Shown one piece after another: positions 8,171 through 19,619 of a stretch of 34,433 bases of DNA (its first letter is position 1; the number at the start of each line of letters is the position of its first letter). Below the pieces are notes generated by a model, which was not told the origin of the DNA, searched no databases, and was given only the letters and a program-made list of their open reading frames with translations. The stretch comes from Bacteroidales bacterium (GTDB taxonomy: Bacteria; Bacteroidota; Bacteroidia; Bacteroidales; P3): contig JAKSMO010000026.1 of assembly GCA_024400545.1 (NCBI GenBank), forward strand, positions 1-34,433, in the 5' to 3' direction. The translations under genes were made by a program, and so were the position numbers.

Positions 8171-9079
8171 TTATTTGATGATGACGTATTCGACAGATGC
8201 CGGCTGGACCTGCTTGATACGCGTTTGGGCAGGGAATTGAGAGATAAGCACCGGCAGACGCCCTTCGGCCGAGGGCTGATAGTCAACCACGGCAGTGACG
8301 TAATCGGAGGAAATCTGCTTATAGGAATCGATAGGAGCCCAAAGGGTTACCTCTACATGACTGGGATAGAGCTGCACTCGCTGCGCACTATTGGAACGGA
8401 AAGTAACAGGCACCTTGAGCTTGACTTCGGCAAAACGTTGCACAGGGAGATAGACCCGGATAAAGTCGTGCGAGGAACGAAGGTCGCGGTATTCTTTCCA
8501 GATAGGATCGAGGTTGACAACATAATATCCGCTATCGGCAATGTGGTCGATAGTGGTGGGAGAAGTGACTATCTCGTTGATTTTGGCGAGCGATGCGGGC
8601 GAACCATAAAGCCAGATGGTATCGGGCTCGATGCGGGGTTGGCCGGCAAGACCGGCATGGTCGTCGAAATTGAGGGTGATGTTGCGCAACTGCGGAACAA
8701 AGGCACGGCCTTGACGTTTGCTGACAGATAGACGGAGCGTTTGCGCAGAAGAGTACATGGCAAATGTGCCGTCGAAATTGAGTTGCGTACAGATATTGTC
8801 GAAAAGCGACTGGCCGACAGCGATGCTGGTGTCGCCAGCGGCAGAAATGACAAAGGGACGTTGTTTGGCCAGGCGCTGGTGCTTTATGGCCTGAAAGCAA
8901 TTGGATTTGACAGTGACGGGCAGCAGCGTGTCGCTATGCGTGACAACATAACGCGCCGTATCAATTCCCTGCCATTCAACCCGAAGCTGAAGAGGATAAT
9001 CGTCTTGTTCGGACATGGTATAGCCCAACCATGCGATAATGGTGGCAAAGAGAATAATCCAAAATGGACGACGACGCAT
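8171..9079 (-). CDS. YbbR-like (CdaR-type) domain protein
   Basis: A 302-residue protein with one N-terminal TM segment (about 5-21) and a large extracytoplasmic region of YbbR-like beta repeats. The segments with PDTIWLYGSPASLAKI and PSHVEVTLWAPI resemble the VxVxGp repeats of the family. In Firmicutes, YbbR/CdaR regulates the diadenylate cyclase CdaA; in Bacteroidota the role is unknown. Gene order yajC, YbbR, coaE is conserved in the phylum. Its stop lies 13 bases upstream of the coaE start, consistent with one operon. Confidence 0.75.
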   Translation of the reverse strand: MRRRPFWIILFATIIAWLGYTMSEQDDYPLQLRVEWQGIDTARYVVTHSDTLLPVTVKSNCFQAIKHQRLAKQRPFVISAAGDTSIAVGQSLFDNICTQLNFDGTFAMYSSAQTLRLSVSKRQGRAFVPQLRNITLNFDDHAGLAGQPRIEPDTIWLYGSPASLAKINEIVTSPTTIDHIADSGYYVVNLDPIWKEYRDLRSSHDFIRVYLPVQRFAEVKLKVPVTFRSNSAQRVQLYPSHVEVTLWAPIDSYKQISSDYVTAVVDYQPSAEGRLPVLISQFPAQTRIKQVQPASVEYVIIK

Positions 9080-9135
9080 ACCTCGACTAATTTATTGTTT
9101 ATTCAAATTCAATAACTTCAAATGGTTGTGTGAAT

Positions 9136-9172
9136 TGGTCCAGAAACCACTGTAGAGCGCATTTCTGGACCA
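9136..9172. repeat. Perfect 11-bp hairpin between yajC and the YbbR-like gene
   Basis: TGGTCCAGAAA (9136-9146) is exactly complementary to TTTCTGGACCA (9162-9172) with a 15-base loop. There is no T-tract on either side, so it is not a canonical intrinsic terminator. It may be an RNA-processing or attenuating hairpin between cotranscribed genes. Confidence 0.6.
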
Positions 9173-9228
9173 TATTCTCCAATACAGTCTTTGCCAACAT
9201 ATAGTCCAGCAAAGGAGTAAAGCAAGTA

Positions 9229-9546
9229 TTATTTAGACTGAGTCTGCTCGGGGAGAGGCTGAACCATGTTCTTTTCAACGGTGACGTAAACACCGTGAGA
9301 AATCTCAACATCGATGGTGTGCTCAGCTACTTCATGCACCTTGCCATAAATACCGCCAGAGAAGCTGACGCGGTCACCCTTCTGCAGTTTTTCGCGGAAT
9401 TCGCGTTCTTTTTTCTGTTGTTTCTGCTGGGGACGAATCATGAGCAGCCACATTACAACGAAGATGAGGATGAGCCAGATAAGCATGCTGCCACCACCCT
9501 GAGCATTGGGTTGCTGCTGCAAAAGGATAAATAAGGGAGTGTTCAT
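9229..9546 (-). CDS. yajC: Preprotein translocase subunit YajC
   Basis: A 105-residue small membrane protein. It has a short N-terminus rich in Gln and Gly, one TM helix at about 20-37, then the family signature MIRPQQKQQKKEREFREKL and a small beta-rich cytosolic domain with KGDRVSFSGGIYGKV. YajC associates with SecDF and the Sec translocon. The length is normal. It heads the yajC-YbbR-coaE cluster on the minus strand. Confidence 0.95.
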   Translation of the reverse strand: MNTPLFILLQQQPNAQGGGSMLIWLILIFVVMWLLMIRPQQKQQKKEREFREKLQKGDRVSFSGGIYGKVHEVAEHTIDVEISHGVYVTVEKNMVQPLPEQTQSK

Positions 9547-9591
9547 TTGTTACGAATGTTTATTAATAATTGTTGTTGATTCTTTAGTTGA

Positions 9592-10050
9592 CTAATTGAC
9601 TACCTGTGCGGTGATTTTGAGCACATTGCGTGAAGGCTGGGCGTTGGAGTTGACAGTTACTTCCTGATACTGCTGGCCCACTTTGCCACGCGAGTTGAAC
9701 GATACGGTAACATAGCCTTCCTCGCCAGGGGCGATACGTTTTTTGGGATAGTCGGCCACAGTGCATCCACAGCTGGCATTGCAACCGCTGATAACCAGAT
9801 CGCTCTTGCCTGTGTTGCGGAAATGGAAGCTATAGGCAATGCTCTCGCCTTCGGTGATGCGGCCAAAGTCGTGAAGGTCGCAGTCGAAGGTAAGCGCGGG
9901 AAGACCTACCGACTCGTCGTATCCTTCGGCACTATTGGGATTTTGGATGATATCTACATCAATATCGCCAGAGCTAGAGGCCGAATGGCAGGATACAAAG
10001 AAGGATAAAGCAATGGTTATGATAACCGAAGCTATATTGCGCATATTCAT
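9592..10050 (-). CDS. DUF1573 (HYDIN-type Ig-like) lipoprotein
   Basis: About 152 residues from the ATG at 10050. The signal has the lipobox FVSC with the lipidated Cys21. The mature part carries the DUF1573 pattern: FDCDLHDFGRITEGE, then YSFHFRNTGKSDLVI, then CNASCGCTVADYPK, then APGEEGYVTVSFNSRGKVG. The family is widespread in Bacteroidota and secreted to the periplasm or outer membrane; its function is unknown. An upstream in-frame start at 10074 would give an unusually long signal n-region. Confidence 0.85.
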   Translation of the reverse strand: MNMRNIASVIITIALSFFVSCHSASSSGDIDVDIIQNPNSAEGYDESVGLPALTFDCDLHDFGRITEGESIAYSFHFRNTGKSDLVISGCNASCGCTVADYPKKRIAPGEEGYVTVSFNSRGKVGQQYQEVTVNSNAQPSRNVLKITAQVVN

Positions 10051-10085
10051 GAATTTACCAAAAAAGAATGTCATGATAGGGACGA

Positions 10086-11078
10086 TTACATATTAGGGTT
10101 AAAATCTTCGTTCAGCATGTTGGGGTCGAGCAAGCCACGACCGGATTTTCTAATACGGCCAGAGGAGCGGAGCTCGATGATAAACTTGTCGAGAATGCCA
10201 TTGATGAAGAGCTTGCTGCGATCGGTGCTGAACTCTTTGGAGAGCTCGATGCACTCGTCAACGGTAACACGCTCCGGAATGCTGGGGAATTCGGTGAGTT
10301 CGGCCACAGCCATGTTGAGCAGGAGCACATCCATAGTGGCCACACGCTCAAACTCCCAACCTTTAAGATGCTTGCGAATCATGGCTTCCACCTCGCCATA
10401 GCAGCGCATGGTGACCAAAAGCAGCTGGTGGGCGAAATTATAGGCTTCCATGTCTTTATCAAAACGGGTATCGTGAACCAGCGGTACAACCGTGGCCTCA
10501 TCGAGTGTATCGTCCAGTGCTTTGAGCATCATGTAGTTGTACTGAGCAATCTGATAGAAATCGTCTTCCCAATACAGACTTTGGGGGAAGATAATGGAAT
10601 TGAAACTCTCAAAGTTCATCAGGAATTTGAATGCATTGAGAGCGAATTGCTGGTCGATGTCGAAGGTCTGCTCGGTTTTAAGATACTGGGCATATTCGGG
10701 CAGCTTAGCAAGCTCTACATAGGCTTGACGGAAGGCTTCGTCAAATTCAACACTGTTAAAATTGATTTTGGACTCTTCGGCATGACGGCGCACATCGTAA
10801 TTGTCGGCCAGTCGCTGGATGAAGATATTCTGCTGAAAGCGACGGTTGGGATTGCGGTCGGCTTCGGTAGCCAAGAATTTGTGTTCGGCCTCGTCCATCA
10901 TCACACCTGCTATTTCGGCAAAATGTACTAAAGCAGACAGCTGAAGCGTGCCCAAGTCGTTGAGTCGCTGGATAGTGTGCTTGAAGTTCTTTTCAGTTAC
11001 GATAACGTTGATATTATCGATTTTTGAGGCATAAACAGCCTGCAAGACTTTGGAACGGAGAAAATGACGACTTAACAT
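10086..11078 (-). CDS. nusB: Transcription antitermination factor NusB, long Bacteroidota form
   Basis: A 330-residue all-helical protein. The NusB domain occupies the C-terminal half: it contains LKGWEFERVATMDVLLLNMAVAEL and then TVDECIELSKEFSTDRSKLFINGILDK, which match the core of NusB. The N-terminus, LSRHFLRSKVLQAVYA, matches the arginine-rich start helix. Canonical NusB is about 140 residues; Bacteroidota versions carry a long insertion as here. It acts with NusE on boxA RNA in rRNA antitermination. The gene lies downstream of leuS. Confidence 0.93.
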   Translation of the reverse strand: MLSRHFLRSKVLQAVYASKIDNINVIVTEKNFKHTIQRLNDLGTLQLSALVHFAEIAGVMMDEAEHKFLATEADRNPNRRFQQNIFIQRLADNYDVRRHAEESKINFNSVEFDEAFRQAYVELAKLPEYAQYLKTEQTFDIDQQFALNAFKFLMNFESFNSIIFPQSLYWEDDFYQIAQYNYMMLKALDDTLDEATVVPLVHDTRFDKDMEAYNFAHQLLLVTMRCYGEVEAMIRKHLKGWEFERVATMDVLLLNMAVAELTEFPSIPERVTVDECIELSKEFSTDRSKLFINGILDKFIIELRSSGRIRKSGRGLLDPNMLNEDFNPNM

Positions 11079-11100
11079 ACAATTGTTATTTCATTGGGAA

Positions 11101-11156
11101 GATTAAGATTTAGAAACTGGAGAGCACCGTTGGCCTGCAATTTCTAAATCTTAATC
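11101..11156. repeat. 16-bp perfect inverted repeat between leuS and nusB
   Basis: GATTAAGATTTAGAAA (11101-11116) is exactly complementary to TTTCTAAATCTTAATC (11141-11156), with a 24-base GC-richer loop. It sits just after the leuS stop and could end or process the leuS transcript, but lacks a T-tract. The AAATCTTAA word also occurs around 3787-3812. Confidence 0.75.
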
Positions 11157-11167
11157 CTTAATATTAA

Positions 11168-14020
11168 TTATAATACTATATTAATAATCTTGTTGGGTAC
11201 AAATACTACGCGCTTGGGTTCTTTGCCTTCGAGCCATTTCTGTGCCAGGGCATCGGCCTTGACAGCGGCAATGGCCTCTTCTTGCGAAATGCCATTGGGC
11301 AGTTCGATCATCAGGCGCATCTTGCCGTTGAAGGAAACGGGATATTTGAAGCTGTCCTGAACAAGCATAGAAGCATCATACTCAGGCCACTGTGCGTCGC
11401 ACACACTGGTTTCGTGGCCCAGCTGGTGATACACCTCCTCGGCGATATGGGGAGCAAAGGGAGCCAACAGGATAGCCAGTTTTTCTAAGATCTCGGCAGA
11501 GCAATCACCCAGGGCAGAGAGGTCGTTAACACAAATCATAAAGGTGCTGACGGAAGTGTTGAACGAGAAGCGCTCGATATCGTCGGTGATTTTCTTGATG
11601 GTTTGATGGAGTATTTTCTGTGCGGGCTTGTCGGCAGGAGTATTGGTGCGCGACTCGAAGAGTTTCCAGAACTTCTTCAAGAAACGGAACACACCTTCAA
11701 TACCCTTGGTGTCCCAGGGTTTGGCCTGCTCGACAGGACCGAGGAACATCTCGTAAAGACGGAGCGTGTCGGCACCATAGCGAGCCACCAGGTCGTCGGG
11801 GTTCTGCACGTTGAACATCGACTTGGACATCTTCTCCACTTCCCAACCGCAGACATACTTGCCGTCTTCAAGCTCGAAGCGTGCCTCGGCAAATTCGGGA
11901 CGCCACTGGCGGAATTGTTCAATATCGAGGATATCGTTGGACACGATGTTGATATCAACATGGATAGGCACAGTGTTCTCTTCGCGGCCAGGCAGATTCT
12001 TGGAAATGAAGAGGTTGTTGTCGGTTTTGCTACGATATACGAAGTTGGAACGGCCCTGGATCATACCCTGGTTTACCAGCTTTTGGAAAGGCTCCTGCTT
12101 TTTGCAGAGACCGAGGTCGTAGAGGAATTTGTTCCAGAAACGAGCGTAGATCAGGTGACCCGTACCATGCTCGGCACCACCCACATAGAGATCTACATTC
12201 TGCCAGTAGTCCACAGCCTTAGGCGAGAAATACTCATTGTTGTTTCGGGGATCCATATAGCGCATATAGTATCCGCTGGATCCGGCAAAACCAGGCATGG
12301 TGCTGAGTTCGAGGGGGAACACAGTTACATTGTCGATCTTGCTGTTTTCTACCACACAACGATTCTTCTCGTCCCAAGCCCAAACGGTAGCGTGGCCCAG
12401 CGGAGGTTCGCCGGTAGCGGTAGGTTTGAAATCTTTGATCTCGGGGAGGCACAGGGGCAGACAATCCTCGGGCAGGGTGCAAGGACGATTGTTCTTATAA
12501 TAAACGGGGAAAGGTTCGCCCCAATAACGCTGGCGGCTGAAGATAGCGTCGCGCAGGCGGAAATTGACGGTGCGGCAACCGATACCCATTTCATCGATCT
12601 TGTTGATGACAGCCTTCATGGCATCTTTCACCTTCATGCCGGTAATGAATCCGCTGTTGACGGAGAAGCCCGATTTGGAATCGATGCTTTCGGTCCAGGT
12701 GGAAGGATCGGTAAGTTCCTCGTTGGGATTGGTGGCCACCACCTGACGGATAGGCAGATTGAAATGACGTGCAAAGGCAAAGTCGCGGCTGTCGTGGGCG
12801 GGCACTGCCATGATGGCGCCGGTGCCGTAGCCTGCCAGCACATAATCGCTCACCCAGATGGGAATCTTTTCGCCGGTGAGGGGATTGATGGCAAAAGCGC
12901 CAGTAAAGACACCGCTCACTTTCTTCACTTCGGCCTGACGCTCGCGTTCGGAGCGGTTCTTGGCCCAAGTTACGTAGGCTTCCACTTCGGCTTTCTGCTC
13001 GGGAGTGGTGATCTGGCTGATCATCTCGTGTTCGGGGCAGAGCACCATAAAGGTAACACCGAAGATGGTATCGGGACGGGTGGTGAAAATCTCGAAGCTC
13101 GATTCGGAAACAGGTTCGGCCTGTCCCATATAGCTTTGCGCACCGGTTACGATATTCTGTTTCTGATCCACTGCCAAGGGGAACCAAACTGCGGCACCCT
13201 CACTGCGGCCAATCCAGTTGCGCTGGATTTCCTTCAACGAATCGGTCCAGTCAACCTCGTTCAGGCCATCCACCAGACGCTGAGCGTAGGCGGTGATGCG
13301 GAGGCTCCACTGGCGCATCAGTTTGCGCTCCACGGGATAGCCGCCACGCACGCTGAGGCCGTTCACCACCTCGTCGTTGGCCAACACAGTGCCCAGTTCA
13401 GGACACCAGTTCACGGGGATATCGGCCAGATAGGCCAAACGGAAATTCTTCATCAGATAGTCCTGACGTTCATCTTCGTTCATTTCGGCCCAAGATTTCT
13501 CGGCCATGGTCTCCACCTCGCCTTTTTCCAGCTTATCTACCAGATGACTGATAGGCATGGCTTTGTCGAGGTCGGTATCATAATAGTGGTTGAAGAGCTG
13601 AACAAAAGTCCACTGAGTCCAACGATAATATTCGGGGTCGCAAGTGCGCACTTCGCGGTCCCAATCGAAGCTAAAACCAATCTTGTCCAATTGCTCACGA
13701 TAACGGGCAATGTTGCGCTCGGTAGTGATGGCAGGGTGCTGACCGGTTTGGATGGCATACTGCTCGGCGGGAAGGCCGTAGGCATCGTAGCCCATGGGGT
13801 GAAGCACATTGAAGCCACGGAGGCGCTTATAGCGAGCAAAAATATCGCTGGCTATATAGCCAAGAGGGTGACCCACATGCAAACCGGCTCCCGAGGGATA
13901 GGGGAACATGTCGAGGACATAAAAATGAGGTTTATCCGAATCGTTGGAGCAACGATATGTATGTTGCTCACGCCAATAATTTTGCCACTTGGGCTCGATT
14001 TCGTTGAAATTGTAATCCAT
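11168..14020 (-). CDS. leuS: Leucyl-tRNA synthetase
   Basis: A 950-residue class Ia synthetase charging tRNA-Leu. The HIGH motif is seen as HVGH at residues 48-51 in [16 protein letters not shown], and KMSKS is at residues 730-734. The CP1 editing domain contains the conserved TRPDT and [12 protein letters not shown] segments. I chose the ATG at 14020; an in-frame TTG lies 12 bases upstream. A full promoter, TTG-N19-TATATTTGC, precedes it. Confidence 0.98.
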   Translation of the reverse strand: MDYNFNEIEPKWQNYWREQHTYRCSNDSDKPHFYVLDMFPYPSGAGLHVGHPLGYIASDIFARYKRLRGFNVLHPMGYDAYGLPAEQYAIQTGQHPAITTERNIARYREQLDKIGFSFDWDREVRTCDPEYYRWTQWTFVQLFNHYYDTDLDKAMPISHLVDKLEKGEVETMAEKSWAEMNEDERQDYLMKNFRLAYLADIPVNWCPELGTVLANDEVVNGLSVRGGYPVERKLMRQWSLRITAYAQRLVDGLNEVDWTDSLKEIQRNWIGRSEGAAVWFPLAVDQKQNIVTGAQSYMGQAEPVSESSFEIFTTRPDTIFGVTFMVLCPEHEMISQITTPEQKAEVEAYVTWAKNRSERERQAEVKKVSGVFTGAFAINPLTGEKIPIWVSDYVLAGYGTGAIMAVPAHDSRDFAFARHFNLPIRQVVATNPNEELTDPSTWTESIDSKSGFSVNSGFITGMKVKDAMKAVINKIDEMGIGCRTVNFRLRDAIFSRQRYWGEPFPVYYKNNRPCTLPEDCLPLCLPEIKDFKPTATGEPPLGHATVWAWDEKNRCVVENSKIDNVTVFPLELSTMPGFAGSSGYYMRYMDPRNNNEYFSPKAVDYWQNVDLYVGGAEHGTGHLIYARFWNKFLYDLGLCKKQEPFQKLVNQGMIQGRSNFVYRSKTDNNLFISKNLPGREENTVPIHVDINIVSNDILDIEQFRQWRPEFAEARFELEDGKYVCGWEVEKMSKSMFNVQNPDDLVARYGADTLRLYEMFLGPVEQAKPWDTKGIEGVFRFLKKFWKLFESRTNTPADKPAQKILHQTIKKITDDIERFSFNTSVSTFMICVNDLSALGDCSAEILEKLAILLAPFAPHIAEEVYHQLGHETSVCDAQWPEYDASMLVQDSFKYPVSFNGKMRLMIELPNGISQEEAIAAVKADALAQKWLEGKEPKRVVFVPNKIINIVL

Positions 14021-14083
14021 TGTTCTCTTCAATTACCTTTGTGCTTAAGCCTATTACGCTTGTTAGCGTTAAATTAGTAAAAT

Positions 14084-14114
14084 GCAAATATACGAATTTT
14101 TTCCAAAACATCAA
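14084..14114 (-). promoter_or_regulatory. leuS promoter (-33 TTG, -7 TATATTTGC)
   Basis: On the minus strand the -33 TTG (14112-14114) and the -7 TATATTTGC (14084-14092) are separated by exactly 19 bases, the Bacteroidota spacing. It lies about 64 bases upstream of the leuS ATG. Confidence 0.8.
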
Positions 14115-14359
14115 TATATTATTAAAAAAAATGTTTCGGAGAATGTTAAAATCCTCTTCCTAGCGGGCGTTCTGCAAGCTATTTTCACCATGTTTCCAGC
14201 CCTCAAAAAACCTTGTTTCTCTACCGCACTGCGCCTTTTTAGCCGCGTGGGACTTCAGCGGGATTATACCGGACTTTCAGTCAAGAAAGGCTCGCATCTT
14301 ACAGGTGATAAGACGAAAGAAAAAAACATGTGGAAGTGGCTCAGCTCACCTGCATTATC
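14115..14359. other. Intergenic region upstream of leuS and downstream of the barrel gene
   Basis: No gene, repeat or convincing terminator is seen. A run of T on the minus strand lies downstream of the barrel gene, but with no strong stem before it. Confidence 0.5.
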
Positions 14360-15121
14360 CTATTTGAACCTATAGGAAAAACCAATGGAAAGCAGCTGGG
14401 TGTTTTGGGAATGGATGCCCAGGTCGAGCGCATAGTCGGTAAGGTCAACAGCCGGTTGGGGGGATTGCATGTTGGGGGTATGGATGCCCGTTGTTTTCAG
14501 CCGATTGCGCTGAAAGATAACGGATGCGAAATTCAGGTAGAGATCCACATAAAACCCATTGCCCAAATCGTACAGAAACACCGGCACCACCTGCAGCTGC
14601 AGCTGGGTATTTCTCGCATCGCTGATTGTTTGGGCATAATAAGGATATTCATCGACGACGTCGGTGCGACAATTTGTGCCGAAACCCATGCTGTAAGTTC
14701 CTGACAATTCGGCCAACAGCGACAACCGGCCAAAGCTGTGGATCAGATATCTGACAAACAAGCCTCCGCCATAATTCCATTGGGTGTTGGTGTCGTTTCG
14801 GTCGGTAACCCACTGGCCTTCCAGCGGACTGTAGAAGCCGTGGTCAAAGATGGTTTGGGAATGGCTCACGCCCAACGTTACGCCACATAGAATCTTGTCG
14901 GAAATCTGATAGCCTAAGCGGGGCGATACCTCAAAAGAATAGCCTCGGGGCAGGTCTTTGTTGTAGGCCGGAAGATGCTGAAAATGATAGTTATAATTGT
15001 TGAAGGCAAATCCGATGTTGCCGCCAATATACAATTGAGCCTGGAGGGTGTTGCACCCCCACAGGCTTAATGTGATCAGAATGATATTTCTGAAGAATAC
15101 TTTATTAAAACTAACCTTCAT
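14360..15121 (-). CDS. Outer membrane beta-barrel protein, PorT/OmpA-barrel-like
   Basis: About 253 residues. It has an N-terminal signal peptide ending near LQAQ, then alternating amphipathic strands with many Tyr/Phe residues and glycine turns, such as LYIGGNIGFAF, FEVSPRLGYQ and LLSIGFSYRFK at the C-terminus. The terminal aromatic-basic ending is typical of Bacteroidota outer membrane barrels. The function is unknown. The first Met of two adjacent starts (15124 or 15121) is not decisive. It follows the GH25-like gene with a gap of a few bases, so the two are probably cotranscribed. Confidence 0.75.
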   Translation of the reverse strand: MKVSFNKVFFRNIILITLSLWGCNTLQAQLYIGGNIGFAFNNYNYHFQHLPAYNKDLPRGYSFEVSPRLGYQISDKILCGVTLGVSHSQTIFDHGFYSPLEGQWVTDRNDTNTQWNYGGGLFVRYLIHSFGRLSLLAELSGTYSMGFGTNCRTDVVDEYPYYAQTISDARNTQLQLQVVPVFLYDLGNGFYVDLYLNFASVIFQRNRLKTTGIHTPNMQSPQPAVDLTDYALDLGIHSQNTQLLSIGFSYRFK

Positions 15122-15127
15122 CAAAGA

Positions 15128-15775
15128 TTATTTAGTTACGGAAACGTTGGCAATCTTATAGGTGGGGTGCAGTTTCAAACCAGGCACATATTCCATGATA
15201 CCGGCCACTTTCTCTTTGTCGGTATATTGCCAGAAGGTGTAGCGGGTGGAGGGGAACTTAAGACCGTTGCTCACAATCACCACATGGTAGCTGGCATAAC
15301 GCTCGAGGCTGAAGTATTTAAGGTAAGTTTCCTGACTAGCCATGATGAGGGGTTTTACGCCATACTCTTTTTCCATCAGCTGCAGCAGCATATCCAGTCG
15401 CTTGATGTTCTGGTCGTAGGGAGCATCGGGCACCACATAAACTGCGGGAGCGATATTCATTTTGTAGCCCTTCACGGCAGCTTTGAAATTGTCAAACTGG
15501 CCCTGTGCCGAATAATGGCGGTCGTAGCGATGCACGCAACCCACGGGAAAACCTGCCTTGGCGGCCTGCGAAAGGTTGGTACCGCAACGTTGGTCAACAA
15601 TTGTAGCACCGGTGGTGGCCATCACATAAACAAACTCTAAATCGTTCTCTTCATGAACTGAAGGCCAATCAATTGTGCCTTGTTTCTGAGATACAAAAAT
15701 GCCCATAGGAGCAGTGGTTTGAGCGGCAGCCAACAAAGGCAGAGCCAGCAGGAGGGTGAGTAATATTTTACGCAT
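15128..15775 (-). CDS. GH25-fold (lysozyme-like) secreted protein with degenerate active site
   Basis: 215 residues with a clear signal peptide ending near LLAAAQ. The remainder follows the GH25 muramidase layout: QGTIDWPSV, a strand EFVYVMATTG, a D-x-x-x-G-T-N segment, AAKAGFPVGCVHRYD, then QFDNFKAAVKGY. In active GH25 enzymes an Asp sits in GIDVS and a D-x-E motif follows the LP strand; here these read GIFVS and AVYVVPD, so the catalytic acids appear replaced. It may bind peptidoglycan without cutting it. The assignment is from motif reading only. A -7 box lies just upstream at 15808-15816. Confidence 0.6.
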   Translation of the reverse strand: MRKILLTLLLALPLLAAAQTTAPMGIFVSQKQGTIDWPSVHEENDLEFVYVMATTGATIVDQRCGTNLSQAAKAGFPVGCVHRYDRHYSAQGQFDNFKAAVKGYKMNIAPAVYVVPDAPYDQNIKRLDMLLQLMEKEYGVKPLIMASQETYLKYFSLERYASYHVVIVSNGLKFPSTRYTFWQYTDKEKVAGIMEYVPGLKLHPTYKIANVSVTK

Positions 15776-15807
15776 AATAACTATATTTTATTCTTTTAAA
15801 TGAATTT

Positions 15808-15816
15808 GCAAAGATA
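15808..15816 (-). promoter_or_regulatory. -7 promoter box upstream of the GH25-like gene
   Basis: TATCTTTGC on the minus strand, about 35 bases from the ATG. No TTG is present at the 19-base spacing. Confidence 0.55.
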
Positions 15817-15873
15817 CAACATTTTTCCGAATTCGTGGATTTTTTTTGAAAAAAAGCATTCTTGTGCACCTCG

Positions 15874-17961
<2,088 letters not shown>

Positions 17962-17970
17962 CTAAGGTAA

Positions 17971-18759
17971 CTAAATTACAATATCGCCTTCAAAGTTCAA
18001 CGATACCGGACCTATCAGTTTCACATGCTTATAACCGTCGGCAGTATGTTGGAAATCCACTTTAAAATCGCCGCCTCGGGCCTTGATTTCATGTTTGCCC
18101 AACGCTATAGCGCAAGCCGTCACACCGGTGCCACAGGCCCAGGTTTCGTCTTCCACACCGCGTTCGTAGGTGCGCACATGCAGCACTCCGTTGGTCTCTT
18201 CCACAAAATTCACATTGGCTCCGGCAGGTCCCATGGCTTGATGGTGGCGCAGTCGGCAGCCTTCCTCTTTCACATTATAATTGTCCAAATCGCGCACACT
18301 TACCACAAAATGGGGCACACCGGTGTTCAGCAAAGTGCCGTCGAGCACCTGGCGCACCTCATGGTCGGCCACATCGCGCATGCCCAGTCGCACCACACCT
18401 TTGCGTGTGTCGTTGTGCCATTGCTCTATCACGGCGTCGTGCGGACCGTCGCTAGCCAAAAATCGCAGCGTCGCTTTCCCTTCGCCCACACCCAACAGAT
18501 AGGCAAACACCGAGATACACCGAGCCCCGTTGCCGCACATTTCGGCCGGATTGCCATCGGAATTGTAATATTTCATCTCAAAGTCAAATCCTTCGGGCCC
18601 TGGGTGCAAGGTCATCAAACCATCCGCCCCCACGCCGTTGCGCCGATGGCATATCTGGGCTATCTCGTTGGTTGATAAATGGGGGTCGATAGTTCGGGCG
18701 TCTATCAGCACAAAGTCGTTGCCTGCCCCGTCAAATTTCCAAAAATGAAGACTCTGCAT
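17971..18759 (-). CDS. dapF: Diaminopimelate epimerase
   Basis: A 262-residue cytosolic enzyme converting LL- to meso-diaminopimelate for lysine and peptidoglycan. Both catalytic cysteines are visible: Cys75 in MCGNGAR and Cys209 in ACGTGVTA. The FDGAGNDFVLID start and GADGLM motif are canonical. The upstream lipoprotein gene ends 1 base before its ATG, so the two share a transcript. Confidence 0.97.
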   Translation of the reverse strand: MQSLHFWKFDGAGNDFVLIDARTIDPHLSTNEIAQICHRRNGVGADGLMTLHPGPEGFDFEMKYYNSDGNPAEMCGNGARCISVFAYLLGVGEGKATLRFLASDGPHDAVIEQWHNDTRKGVVRLGMRDVADHEVRQVLDGTLLNTGVPHFVVSVRDLDNYNVKEEGCRLRHHQAMGPAGANVNFVEETNGVLHVRTYERGVEDETWACGTGVTACAIALGKHEIKARGGDFKVDFQHTADGYKHVKLIGPVSLNFEGDIVI

Positions 18760-18760
18760 A

Positions 18761-19609
18761 CTAATCTATTTTTCCGTAGTTCCACACGTCGCCATTATAT
18801 TGTATCGCCACGTCGTGATGCAATTCTGCCGTTGATCCGGTGATATTCAGCCAAACATAGCCTTTGCCGTCCGACATTACCGACAACCTGCCCTCTACAT
18901 AGCCAAACTCTTGCATCCCTTCAAAGCCCGACAAGATAACATTCACGTCGTGGCTGGTGGTGTCAATCTCGTGGCTAGAAATATTGTAGTCGCCAATTTT
19001 TAGTATTTTGGCACTTTTCAGCAATATTTTCTCCGTTTTGCCCGGAGAGGTAAAAGTGTATCTATATCCATAGCTCACCTTCTCCACCCATGCCAGATCC
19101 AGCTGGTACAATAGGTTGTTGTAGGTTGCAAAACCTTCGCCTACAGGCTTTCTGGCATCCGACAATTCGTTGTTGTAATACAGCCTGATGCTGTCGCCGT
19201 TGGCCAAAACGCCGTTCAGCTGGCAGCTCAAAATGCCGGTAGTATCCAGTTGGTGGACAAATTTTCCGCTCTGCAGCATCTCGTAGCCGCCGTTGCCATA
19301 CGACACATAGGCCGACAAGAAATTGGTTTGATCCACATCGCGCTTTGTGCCCTGCTGCATCACCACATCCACCGTCACGCCATTCTCCGAAAAGAATGTA
19401 TAGCGTTCCAACATGCCCGTGGTGTATTGTGCAAAAGCGGCATCCACCACATGATACCAGCCAATGCCTACTTTCAAATAGCCATGCTCGTGGGCCGGAT
19501 GCATATCGTACGGAGCCACCGCGTTCTCCTTCTGGCAGCTTACGACGCCCAACAACAGCAGCGCGCCCAAGACCACCGATATCAGTTTTTTAGTAGCGGA
19601 ATATGTCAT
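18761..19609 (-). CDS. Hypothetical lipoprotein
   Basis: A 282-residue protein with a signal and lipobox GVVSC (Cys25), so it is probably a lipidated periplasmic or outer-membrane protein. The mature region is beta-rich with no family I can name. It is directly upstream of dapF (1 base apart) but nothing links it functionally. The upstream antiporter gene ends 10 bases before its start. Confidence 0.75.
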   Translation of the reverse strand: MTYSATKKLISVVLGALLLLGVVSCQKENAVAPYDMHPAHEHGYLKVGIGWYHVVDAAFAQYTTGMLERYTFFSENGVTVDVVMQQGTKRDVDQTNFLSAYVSYGNGGYEMLQSGKFVHQLDTTGILSCQLNGVLANGDSIRLYYNNELSDARKPVGEGFATYNNLLYQLDLAWVEKVSYGYRYTFTSPGKTEKILLKSAKILKIGDYNISSHEIDTTSHDVNVILSGFEGMQEFGYVEGRLSVMSDGKGYVWLNITGSTAELHHDVAIQYNGDVWNYGKID

Positions 19610-19619
19610 AAAACATGTA

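Noticed and set aside
11603..14077. An 824-codon open frame antisense to leuS
   Set aside because: It is a shadow of leuS, whose HIGH and KMSKS motifs are intact on the other strand.
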